Positions 17,274 to 24,827 of a stretch of DNA of 33,752 bases are shown in pieces. The translations under genes and the position numbers were made by a program. Origin of the DNA: JAUILA01 sp964563925 (GTDB lineage: Bacteria > Bacteroidota > Bacteroidia > Cytophagales > Cyclobacteriaceae); contig CAZLZD010000044.1 of assembly GCA_964563925.1 (NCBI GenBank), forward strand, positions 1-33,752. The letters run 5' to 3'. Below the pieces are notes generated by a model that did not search any database, was not told where the DNA came from, and was given only the letters and a program-made list of their open reading frames with translations. Numbering within the stretch: position 1 is the first letter of the stretch; the number at the start of each line of letters is the position of its first letter.

Positions 17274-17942
17274 ATGAACAAATTATTCATAATTATCCTG
17301 CTTGTGCTGGGTATCCGGGGCGTCGCAGCCAGCCAGGATTCACCGGAAAAATATGTCCTGTCGGGCGGTGAACTTATATTCTCCTTTGCAGATCAGAATG
17401 CCGGGTTAGACAATATTCTGCGGTTCTCGGCATTCTTCCATGCCCAGTCGTGGAAGGTCTATGATTACGGGGAGCTCGCGGTGTTTCATGGCCTTTCCAT
17501 CCGAAATGTTGGATTTATCCTGGACGACGATGATAGTGAGACAAGGGTAAAGTTCAGGACCTATAACCTGGGTATCCCGATAGGAATTATTCTGGATGTA
17601 ACACCAGGCACGGCCGTGTACGGGGGGTACGAACTTGAATTGCCTTTTAATTTCAAGCAGAAAACGTTCATCAACGAAAAAAAGGAAGATAAATTCAATT
17701 CCTGGTTCAGTGACAGAACACCAACCCTTGCCCATGGTATTTTTGTCGGGTTTCAGTTCAGGGAAGGAGCCAATGTCAAATTCAAATACTACCTGAACAA
17801 TTTTTTCAATGAGGATTATCGCCAGGTCGTAGATGGAGTGGAAACATTTCCCTACCAGAATTTTGATGTGAATGTATTCTACTTTGCCCTGACCTTTAAT
17901 ATTTTCAAAAACCGGGAGCTTATTATTGAGACCTGGGAATAG
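17274..17942 (+). CDS. probable small outer-membrane beta-barrel protein
   Basis: This 222-residue protein has a signal peptide (MNKLFIIILLVLGIRGVAAS) and then alternating hydrophobic/polar strands rich in Phe, Tyr and Gly: GELIFSFADQ, RTYNLGIPIGIILDV, VYGGYELELPF, HGIFVGFQFREGANVKFKYY, FDVNVFYFALTFNIF. That pattern fits a transmembrane beta-barrel of about eight to ten strands, similar to many small Bacteroidota porin-like proteins. Barrels usually end in an aromatic residue on the last strand; this one ends FKNRELIIETWE, so a short periplasmic tail may follow. No substrate can be inferred. It ends just before a strong terminator. Confidence 0.75.
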   Translation: MNKLFIIILLVLGIRGVAASQDSPEKYVLSGGELIFSFADQNAGLDNILRFSAFFHAQSWKVYDYGELAVFHGLSIRNVGFILDDDDSETRVKFRTYNLGIPIGIILDVTPGTAVYGGYELELPFNFKQKTFINEKKEDKFNSWFSDRTPTLAHGIFVGFQFREGANVKFKYYLNNFFNEDYRQVVDGVETFPYQNFDVNVFYFALTFNIFKNRELIIETWE

Positions 17943-17950
17943 CAACTTTA

Positions 17951-17977
17951 AAAAGGCCGCCGATCAGGCGGCCTTTT
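17951..17977. terminator. bidirectional intrinsic terminator between converging genes
   Basis: An 11-bp perfect stem, AAAAGGCCGCC (17951-17961) and GGCGGCCTTTT (17967-17977), encloses a 5-nt loop. The A-tract on one side and T-tract on the other let it act in both directions, ending transcription from the barrel gene (stop 17942) and from the leftward cluster (stop 17982). Confidence 0.9.
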
Positions 17978-17981
17978 AAGC

Positions 17982-18905
17982 TTATGCTGTTTGGGCAGAA
18001 ACCGAGCGGACGATTTCACGGATATGTTCGTGATCTGTGCCACAACATCCGCCCAGGACCTTAAGCCAGGGGATTCTTCCGGACAGCTCTTTATATTCAT
18101 TGCCCAGGGCATGAGGATCTCCCCTGTCCAGTTCAGTGGAATTATCAAGTTCTTCATGACTTTTACAGGAGGCGTTGGCCCGGATACCTGCAATTCGTTT
18201 TTGCCAGGTTGCGTCTCCGGAAAACAAGTGCATGAAATGCGTGGGATGTGCACAATTTATCATGTAATGCGTCACATAATTTCCGGTTTGGGCATCCGTT
18301 TCCAGAATCGCATTCTCCAGGGAAGAACCATCGGGTAACTTTCCATCGGTTTCCAGGGTAAAGGAAATAACGACAGGCACATTAAACTTCCTGGCTGCCA
18401 GGCTTATCCCGATCGCCTCCGGGACGTTGGTCATTGTGAGCGCAGATACGATATCAGCATCTGCCTCTGCAAAGGCTTTGATTTGCGCATGGTGATAAAA
18501 GGTTGCCTCAGTGACAGTCATTACCGATCTTGACTGATACCCGTCTCCACGTGGTCCGATACAGCCGCTCACAATCCCGTCGGGCTGTTCGAATTTCTGC
18601 TGCAGTTCCCGCATAAAGGCTACGGATTGCTTATTGAGTGCGATTTGTACGTCTTCGGAATACCCCAGCCGGAATGCCCAGTCATGGTTCAGGCGCCAGG
18701 TAGGGGTTTCAAATACGAAGGGCAGGTTTTCCACCAGGGCAATTTGCAGGTAGGGTGCATAATATTCCTGGATCAGGCGTTTGCCTGATTCAGAATTCAG
18801 CAATTCAAACGCCGCAAACTCCCTGAGTTCCACTTCTTTTTCAAACACGAGGGTCGTTTCCAGTCCTCCGTCGGTCAGATATTGTGGTTTTATAAACGGG
18901 TTCAT
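17982..18905 (-). CDS. homocysteine S-methyltransferase family protein
   Basis: This 307-residue cytoplasmic TIM-barrel enzyme belongs to the family that transfers methyl groups to homocysteine (MmuM, BHMT, the MetH N-domain). Zinc ligands expected for the family are present: C218 in MINCAHPTHF and the C287-C288 pair in LGGCCGTDHEHI. The N-terminal LTDGGLETTLVFEK and VSGCIGPRGDGY are also family features. With no cobalamin domain it is a stand-alone enzyme, using S-methylmethionine or a betaine-like donor; the donor is not evident. It overlaps the membrane hydroxylase gene by 4 nt (ATGA), so translation is coupled. The functional link with that neighbour is not obvious. Confidence 0.88.
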   Translation of the reverse strand: MNPFIKPQYLTDGGLETTLVFEKEVELREFAAFELLNSESGKRLIQEYYAPYLQIALVENLPFVFETPTWRLNHDWAFRLGYSEDVQIALNKQSVAFMRELQQKFEQPDGIVSGCIGPRGDGYQSRSVMTVTEATFYHHAQIKAFAEADADIVSALTMTNVPEAIGISLAARKFNVPVVISFTLETDGKLPDGSSLENAILETDAQTGNYVTHYMINCAHPTHFMHLFSGDATWQKRIAGIRANASCKSHEELDNSTELDRGDPHALGNEYKELSGRIPWLKVLGGCCGTDHEHIREIVRSVSAQTA

Positions 18906-19726
18906 GGTGTTACAATTTTTGGTTTAACAGGTGCTTTTTGAGTCTTTGGTTTGGTTACATCCCGAAAGAGCAACATATCGCCCACCCGTGCAGAAGCCCC
19001 GTTATAAAATCCTGTCTCATATTCGAAATCGGTCGGATTGTGAAATGTTCCAAACAGGATGTCAAAGATCGGAAGATCGGAGTAGTTGCCCTGGTGGATT
19101 TCTGTGGCATGATGATAGGTGTGACTTTCCGGACGCTGGACAATATATCCCAGCCAGCGGGGTGTCCTGATGTTGGCATGCTGGAAAATGCCCAGGAATG
19201 TGGTGGTGAGCAGCATGACCGTAATGGCCTGGGGTGTCAGACCGGCAATCACGCTGAAGCACACACTGCCAAGTACGGTCCATCCGATCATATCGAGCGG
19301 ACTGAAATAAAAGGCTCCGTAGGTATCGAGCCGTTCGGCACTGTGGTGCATCTGGTGGAACGTTCTCCAGAGAAAATCATATTTGTGTAGTGCGGCATGC
19401 CAGACGTACACGCCGAATTCATACAATAGAACTCCGAATAATCCGCCTCCCACCGTTCCCCATGAGGAAAGGTCAAAAATGCGGAACGGTTCAAGGTACG
19501 GATCAATGAATAATGGCAGATAAGAGGACAGGTAAAAGTAAACGATAAAGGCGGTGAGTCCGCGCAAGACCCAGAATTTTACTTTAGGCAGCTTTCGGCC
19601 CGGGAAAACCGCCTCCCAGATCATGAGTGCTCCATAAATCAGCAGCACAATCAATGAGATGGGATCCATCAGAATTTCAAGTGGTGTAGGCATAATCAGA
19701 ATTTTAGTGATTGATTGTTTACCCAC
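18902..19726 (-). CDS. fatty acid hydroxylase/sterol desaturase-superfamily membrane protein
   Basis: This 274-residue (or 263 if it starts at the ATG at 19693, MPTPLEILMD) integral membrane di-iron oxygenase has about four to five membrane segments. The superfamily histidine clusters are all visible: H110-AALH, H124-QMHH, H183 (FQHANIR) and H202-TYHH, which ligate two irons. Such enzymes hydroxylate or desaturate lipids, carotenoids or sterol-like rings; bacterial substrates are mostly unknown. A Lys/Pro-rich tail (KPKTQKAPVKPK) follows the last conserved region. Its stop overlaps the start of the methyltransferase gene. The TPR gene ends 48 nt upstream, so the three probably form one leftward transcription unit. 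Confidence 0.87.
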   Translation of the reverse strand: MGKQSITKILIMPTPLEILMDPISLIVLLIYGALMIWEAVFPGRKLPKVKFWVLRGLTAFIVYFYLSSYLPLFIDPYLEPFRIFDLSSWGTVGGGLFGVLLYEFGVYVWHAALHKYDFLWRTFHQMHHSAERLDTYGAFYFSPLDMIGWTVLGSVCFSVIAGLTPQAITVMLLTTTFLGIFQHANIRTPRWLGYIVQRPESHTYHHATEIHQGNYSDLPIFDILFGTFHNPTDFEYETGFYNGASARVGDMLLFRDVTKPKTQKAPVKPKIVTP

Positions 19727-19774
19727 ACTGGCGTAAGGAAACGCCTTACATTGTAAGTCAGGGTGTAAGCTGAA

Positions 19775-21595
19775 TTAAATTTGCCAGCTGATACGTTTTT
19801 CCGGATGGTAACTGCAGGTGGTGCCGGTGCGAATCGAATTGGAAAGGTGAATTCCAAGCCGGGGGTGATCTTTTTCAATTTTGGAGATCGCGCTGCGGAT
19901 TCTCCAGGTCACAGCCGAACGTGCCTTATCAATCGAGTTTCCTTTTTTGCGGCTCCTGCCGCCAAGGCCCAGGGAATTGGCCAGGTGGTCAACCAGCTCG
20001 TCATATTCCTTTTGAAGGATAGCCGCCTCATGAAAATCATTGTTGTTTTCAGCCTCGGCCAGGTTTTCCTGCAAACTGAGGATTTTTGCCTGGTAGGTTC
20101 TTTTAGCTTTTGCGTCCAGTACGGAAATACCCTCCTCATTGATCGCCGTTTCCATGAGCTCGGCACAATGAAAAGGTTCATTCGGTCGTGAGAGCATCTT
20201 TTGAAGGTCATGGAATCCTTTCACTTCAGGCAGGGTTACTTCGGTACCGGCAAAACCCATCGTCCAGAGTTCGCCTTCCCGGGTAAATTTACCTTCTTCC
20301 TCAGTCAGGCCGGATTCAGGCGGGGATGGATTAATGGAGAATGTTTCGCCCCCGAGATGTTCCAGGAAAGAATGAATCGGACCAGGTTTGCGAAACGGAT
20401 TTACCGTCAGGAACCATTCAATGGCTCCTTTATCGCTGCCCCTTGCCTTACGGGTGATCTTCTTCTTGTAAAGGACCAGGTATTCATTCCAGTAGTGCAT
20501 CATCTTTTCGGTGTTACCCAGGAAATAATGCGCTCCCGCTGTGTAGACGTGCTGATCGATCCAGGGAGAATGCGGGGCTTTGCTGATCAGTTCCTGTGCT
20601 TCCTTGAAGTGCCCGCACATGAACCGGATAAACGAGCCGATGTGGAGGTACTCATTTGCCGGATTAATCCGCCTGGACTTTTCATAGAGTTCCAGCGCCT
20701 CTTCCGGATAGCCAATATAAACCAGTGAGGTGGCGTTCTGGATCAGGGTTGACGGATCATTGTTGTTCAGGTGCAAAGACTTTCTTATATAATGTTCCGC
20801 GGTTTCATACGCCTCTTTGTAGAGGAACACCCTTCCGAGGACAGATGCCGCAATGTAGTTGTATTCATCCAGTTCAATGGCCTTTTCCGCCCATTCAAAT
20901 GCTCCGTTCTGGCTTACTTCCCATCGTTCCCATAGCTGACAGCTCCAATCATTGAAATAGGACAGTGACATGCCCGAATAGGCCAGTGAATATTCGGGAT
21001 CAATGGAAATGGCCTCTCTGAAAAATTCCCGGGCTTTTTCATCACTTTTCACCGTGCCTTTTTTAATTTCTTCCATTCCATACAGCCAGTATTCATAAGC
21101 GCTGAGCTTGGTACTTTCCTTTTTGCGAAGCTGGGAAAGGAGGTCATAATTAAGTTGCTCCTGCAGCGTACCAAGGATCTCCTGCAGCAGGTCTTCCTGG
21201 ACCTCCAGCATTTGTGCACGGCTTGCGTCAAACCGGTTCGCCCAGACCATGCGCAGGGAATGGCTTTCCACTAACTGTGCATTGACCCTGATTCGCTGCC
21301 GGTCAAACCGGAAAGAGCCCAGTACATGATAATCCGCGTTTAACTTATCCAGGGAGTCACGATCAGGATTCAGCTGCTGCATGGATTGCATCGAAATGAT
21401 CTGGAATTGCCTGAATTTTGACAATTCGGTAATCAGGTCCATGCACAACGACGCACAAAAAAGGGCGGAGTCCTTCCCTGCGGATAAATTTTCAAAAGGA
21501 AAAACGGCAATCGTCACCGTATCCCGGAGTTTTTTATTTGAATGCACGGGTGTAGTTGCCTTCATGGTCACATTTGGCCAGTTACAGTCTTTCAA
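19775..21595 (-). CDS. TolB-like/TPR protein with a GLGGR...RTGT-type C-terminal domain
   Basis: This 606-residue protein (start ATG 21595, or 21565) has no signal peptide or membrane span and is probably cytoplasmic. Residues ~27-135 resemble the TolB/FlgO-like domain found after adenylate cyclase or HTH modules (VTIAVFPFENLSAGKDSALF, ADYHVLGSFRFDRQRIRV). Residues ~165-345 contain several TPR repeats (for example AREFFREAISIDPEYSLAY and EEALELYEKSRRINPA). The last ~110 residues (NLAEAENNNDFHEAAILQKE, LGLGGRSRKKG, RSAVTWRIRSAISKIEKDHP, SIRTGTTCSYHP) recall a C-terminal domain I know from bacterial ATPase/TPR regulators, by memory only. The DNA-binding or cyclase domain that normally accompanies the TolB-like part is absent, so it may be a scaffold or sensor subunit acting through partners. 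It starts about 90 nt from a divergent oxidoreductase gene. Confidence 0.75.
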   Translation of the reverse strand: MKDCNWPNVTMKATTPVHSNKKLRDTVTIAVFPFENLSAGKDSALFCASLCMDLITELSKFRQFQIISMQSMQQLNPDRDSLDKLNADYHVLGSFRFDRQRIRVNAQLVESHSLRMVWANRFDASRAQMLEVQEDLLQEILGTLQEQLNYDLLSQLRKKESTKLSAYEYWLYGMEEIKKGTVKSDEKAREFFREAISIDPEYSLAYSGMSLSYFNDWSCQLWERWEVSQNGAFEWAEKAIELDEYNYIAASVLGRVFLYKEAYETAEHYIRKSLHLNNNDPSTLIQNATSLVYIGYPEEALELYEKSRRINPANEYLHIGSFIRFMCGHFKEAQELISKAPHSPWIDQHVYTAGAHYFLGNTEKMMHYWNEYLVLYKKKITRKARGSDKGAIEWFLTVNPFRKPGPIHSFLEHLGGETFSINPSPPESGLTEEEGKFTREGELWTMGFAGTEVTLPEVKGFHDLQKMLSRPNEPFHCAELMETAINEEGISVLDAKAKRTYQAKILSLQENLAEAENNNDFHEAAILQKEYDELVDHLANSLGLGGRSRKKGNSIDKARSAVTWRIRSAISKIEKDHPRLGIHLSNSIRTGTTCSYHPEKRISWQI

Positions 21596-21682
21596 TTTAA
21601 CGAATTGACTTGGGAATTCGATCCTTATCCCCCATCGTATTAGGATTTTCTGCCTATCTTGAACTTTCTAATTATCAGGCCT

Positions 21683-22792
21683 ATGGCTAGTTTACGATAT
21701 ATTCTGATTACGGTTTTGATTTTACAAGTCATTTCCGTCAGGGCGCAGGAGGATAAAACAGCAAAACCACTAAGAGTCGGGGTAGCCGGGCTTGTGCACA
21801 CGCACGTACACTGGATTCTCGGCCGTGAAGACACGGGAGAAATTGAAATTGTGGGGATTGCGGAGCCAAACCGCGAGTTGGCCGAGCGGTACGCCCAACA
21901 GTATGGCTTTTCCATGGATATTGTATTTCCCACGGTTGAGGCCATGCTCGACGCTACCAGTCCGGAGGCAGTCACGGCCTTTAACACTATCTTCGGTCAC
22001 CTGGAGGTGGTGGAGAAGTGTGCTCCCCGCGGAATTCATGTAATGGTGGAAAAGCCCCTGGCCATTAGCCTCGACCATGCCCGTAAGATGAAAGAACTGG
22101 CTGAACAACATGGGATCGAACTGCTAACCAATTACGAGACTACCTGGTATGGCTCCAGCCATGAGGCCTACAGGCTGGCTGTGACTGAAGGCGCCCTGGG
22201 TCCTGTACGCAAAATTGTCGTACACGATGGCCACGAGGGCCCCATGGAAATCGGCGTGAATGCAGAATTCCTGGAATGGCTCACCGACCCTGAATTTAAT
22301 GGTGCCGGAGCCTTGTTTGATTTTGGCTGCTATGGTGCCAATCTCACCACCTGGCTGATGGAGGGCCGGCGACCGGAGAAGGTTCTGGCCGTAACCCAGC
22401 AGATCAAACCATCCATATATCCCGAGGTGGATGATGAGGCTACCATAATCCTCACCTACCCCGGGGCTCAATCCATAATCCAGGCCTCCTGGAACTGGCC
22501 ATTCTCCCGGAAGGATATGGAAGTGTATGGCAAAACCGGTTATGCAATTGCCAAAGACGGCAACAGGATGGAGGTCAGGCTGAACGGTCAGGAACAGCCG
22601 ACCCGTCATCTTGCCCCGGACAGGCCTTCACCCGTGAACGATCCGTTTGCCATGCTGGCTGCGATTGTGCAGGGCAGGCTGGTACTGCCTCCCTATGCGC
22701 TTTCTTCTCTGGAGAATAATATGATTGTAATGGAGATTCTGGAGGCGGCGCGTACCTCGGCGGAAACCGGACAAACGGTGTCATTGGATTGA
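21683..22792 (+). CDS. exported Gfo/Idh/MocA family oxidoreductase
   Basis: This 369-residue protein starts at ATG 21683 (a TTG at 21659 is upstream). Its Sec-type signal peptide (MASLRYILITVLILQVISVRA) is followed by a Rossmann fold (LRVGVAGLVHTHVHWILG, GIAEPNRELAERYAQQYGF) and the family motif EKP with K124 (VMVEKPLAISLDHARKMKE). The C-terminal alpha/beta domain includes GGALFDFGC-like GAGALFDFGCYGAN. Such enzymes oxidise or reduce sugars and polyols with NAD(P). Export is notable, because a cofactor-bound dehydrogenase would normally use a twin-arginine signal and none is seen; only one Arg precedes the hydrophobic core. A promoter is not clear: TATCTTGA at 21653-21660 is one base short of consensus. 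The substrate is unknown; periplasmic sugar derivatives are a guess. Confidence 0.85.
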   Translation: MASLRYILITVLILQVISVRAQEDKTAKPLRVGVAGLVHTHVHWILGREDTGEIEIVGIAEPNRELAERYAQQYGFSMDIVFPTVEAMLDATSPEAVTAFNTIFGHLEVVEKCAPRGIHVMVEKPLAISLDHARKMKELAEQHGIELLTNYETTWYGSSHEAYRLAVTEGALGPVRKIVVHDGHEGPMEIGVNAEFLEWLTDPEFNGAGALFDFGCYGANLTTWLMEGRRPEKVLAVTQQIKPSIYPEVDDEATIILTYPGAQSIIQASWNWPFSRKDMEVYGKTGYAIAKDGNRMEVRLNGQEQPTRHLAPDRPSPVNDPFAMLAAIVQGRLVLPPYALSSLENNMIVMEILEAARTSAETGQTVSLD

Positions 22793-22861
22793 TACAGGCG
22801 GAATTACAGGCTTTTTCATCAAATTTATCACGGTCCCTGAGCGTTTATAGCCTCAGAGGAA

Positions 22862-22892
22862 TTGTCCAACCGGTTCCTTTCCTGTAGTTTTG
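22862..22892 (+). promoter_or_regulatory. Bacteroidota-type promoter for the GDPD-kinase operon
   Basis: TTG at 22862-22864 and TAGTTTTG at 22885-22892 are 20 nt apart, matching TTG-N(17-20)-TAnnTTTG. The -7 element ends 22 nt before the start codon at 22915, giving a short leader. Confidence 0.6.
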
Positions 22893-22914
22893 ACGAGCTA
22901 TTACGACACACCGT

Positions 22915-23808
22915 ATGAGAGGATTGTTCATTTTACTTTTCGGCTTGGGTTCCATGTTTTCGTTCGGACAGAAATTAGACATCCAGGGTCACCGGGGTGC
23001 CCGCGGCATGATGCCGGAAAACAGTATTCCTGCCTTTATTTATGCCATTGACCAGGGCGTCACCACCCTGGAACTGGATGTCGTGATAACCAGCGACGGG
23101 GAGGTAGTCGTTTCCCACGAACCCTGGATAAATCCCGAAATTTGCCTGGGGCCAAACAGCACCTCCCTGGAGGATGAAGCGCGTGAGGACCTCAATATAT
23201 ATCGTATGACCTATGAGCAGATCAAGACCTATGATTGCGGCAGTGTGAAGAATGACCGGTTTCCGGAACAACAAAAGCTGTTTGTCAACAAGCCATTGCT
23301 GAAAGATGTGATCCGCCAGGTGGAGCGATACACGAAAAGCCATACGGGCTATGAGGTAAACTATAATATTGAACTTAAAAGCGGGGAGGATGGAGATGAA
23401 ATTTACCATCCTGTCCCGGCCGAATTCTCCAGGATCGTTTACACACTCATCGATGACTACCTTCCCTGGGAACGGGTGACTATCCAATCCTTTGATTTTC
23501 GCGTTCTGCAATACTGGAATGAACAATATCCGAAGGTAAATCTGGCCGCCCTGGTGGAAAACATGAGGTCTGCCGAAACCAACCTGGGGGCTTTGGGTTT
23601 TGTGCCGGCAATCTACAGTCCGCATTACAAACTAATCACGGAGAAAACGGTTAAAGAACTGCACGCACAGGGGATCAAAGTTATTCCCTGGACCGTCAAT
23701 GAAAAGGACGAAATGAAGACGCTTGCCGGATGGGGAGTGGACGGATTGATTACGGACTACCCAAACCGGGCCCGCGAACTTGGACTAACCAGAAAATACG
23801 ACAAATGA
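22915..23808 (+). CDS. glpQ: glycerophosphodiester phosphodiesterase family protein, exported
   Basis: This 297-residue enzyme should hydrolyse glycerophosphodiesters to glycerol-3-phosphate and alcohol. The signal peptide is MRGLFILLFGLGSMFSFG. The GDPD TIM-barrel is complete: H26-RGARG, P34-E35-N36, metal-binding E53 and D55 in LELDVV, catalytic H68 in VSHEPW, then NIELKSG, TIQSFDFRVL, VIPWTVNEKDEMK and GVDGLITDYPNRA. Location is probably periplasmic. The gene ends in an ATGA overlap with the kinase gene, so the two are translationally coupled even though their products are in different compartments. The symbol is by family resemblance; the substrate might instead be another phosphodiester. 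Confidence 0.92.
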   Translation: MRGLFILLFGLGSMFSFGQKLDIQGHRGARGMMPENSIPAFIYAIDQGVTTLELDVVITSDGEVVVSHEPWINPEICLGPNSTSLEDEAREDLNIYRMTYEQIKTYDCGSVKNDRFPEQQKLFVNKPLLKDVIRQVERYTKSHTGYEVNYNIELKSGEDGDEIYHPVPAEFSRIVYTLIDDYLPWERVTIQSFDFRVLQYWNEQYPKVNLAALVENMRSAETNLGALGFVPAIYSPHYKLITEKTVKELHAQGIKVIPWTVNEKDEMKTLAGWGVDGLITDYPNRARELGLTRKYDK

Positions 23809-24797
23809 AATATAATATCTATGGCATCGGTAATGCACTGGTGGATATCGTGACAGAGGTGGATGACCGGTTCCTGGAAATTCATGAAATTGAAAAGGGA
23901 TTCATGACCCTTGTGGATGCCGACCGGCAGTTCCAGCTGGTGGAAGCCATCAATTTGAAAGATAGTAATATGCAATGCGGGGGCTCTGCCGCAAACACCG
24001 TCATCGCAGCCAGTCAGTTCGGGGCCGATTGCTACTATTCATGTCTCGTTGCGGATGATGATATGGGGCATTTTTACCTGGAAGACCTGCGGGCAAACGG
24101 TGTGAACTCCAATATGAGTTCAGAATTGCTTCCACAGGGAATTACCGGCAAATGCCTGGTGATGACCACACCGGATGCCGGGCGAACCATGAACACGTTC
24201 CTTGGAATTACTTCGTCTTTTTCCAAAGCCCAGCTTCATCCGGAAGCTATTCGGCAGTCGCAGTACCTCTATATGGAAGGGTATCTTGTAACCTCAGAAA
24301 ACGGCGTGGAGGCCATGATCACTTCCAGGGATATTGCACGCGAAGCAGGAGTCAAAACAGTACTTACCTTTTCAGACCCCAGCATGGTCAAGTACTTCAG
24401 GGATCAGATGCTCAGCGTCCTTGAAGGTGGTGTTGACCTGTTGTTCTGCAATGAGGAAGAGGCCCGCCTCTTTACTGAAACGGAAACCACCGCCGAAGCC
24501 AGGGAAAAGCTCAAAGACCATGCGCACAGGTTTGCCATCACCCAGGGGGCAAACGGGGCGATCCTTTTTGACGGAGATACCTTTATTGACATAGAACCCT
24601 ACAAAGTGGATGCGGTGGATACAAATGGGGCAGGTGATATGTTTGCGGGGGCTTTTCTTTACGGGATATCCCATGGGCACAGCTTTGTGGAAGCGGGTAA
24701 AATTGCCAGCCTGGCATCTTCCCGGGTGGTCAGTCAGTTCGGCCCCAGGCTTAAAAAACACCAGGCCCGTGAAATACTGGCTCACCTTTTTGAATAA
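23805..24797 (+). CDS. PfkB-family sugar/nucleoside kinase, probable adenosine kinase
   Basis: This 330-residue cytoplasmic kinase starts at the ATG at 23805, which overlaps the preceding stop (ATGA); upstream in-frame starts lie within that gene. It has MKYNIYGIGNALVDIVTEVD at the N-terminus, the GGSAANT signature (G59-T65), and the catalytic motif DTNGAGDMFAGAFL with D278 as the base. The overall form, including the NMQCGGSAANTVIAASQFGA region, resembles the adenosine kinase type of bacterial PfkB proteins, which phosphorylate adenosine to AMP. Sugar kinases in the family look similar, so substrate is moderate confidence. It is in an operon with the GDPD gene. Confidence 0.88.
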   Translation: MKYNIYGIGNALVDIVTEVDDRFLEIHEIEKGFMTLVDADRQFQLVEAINLKDSNMQCGGSAANTVIAASQFGADCYYSCLVADDDMGHFYLEDLRANGVNSNMSSELLPQGITGKCLVMTTPDAGRTMNTFLGITSSFSKAQLHPEAIRQSQYLYMEGYLVTSENGVEAMITSRDIAREAGVKTVLTFSDPSMVKYFRDQMLSVLEGGVDLLFCNEEEARLFTETETTAEAREKLKDHAHRFAITQGANGAILFDGDTFIDIEPYKVDAVDTNGAGDMFAGAFLYGISHGHSFVEAGKIASLASSRVVSQFGPRLKKHQAREILAHLFE

Positions 24798-24807
24798 GTG
24801 AAGTTAA

Positions 24808-24826
24808 AGGCCCTGTTGGGAGGCCT
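24808..24826. terminator. weak hairpin between converging genes
   Basis: AGGCC (24808-24812) pairs with GGCCT (24822-24826) over 9 nt, in the 30-nt gap between the kinase stop and the M61 stop. There is no T-run, so termination is uncertain. Confidence 0.3.
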
Positions 24827-24827
24827 C

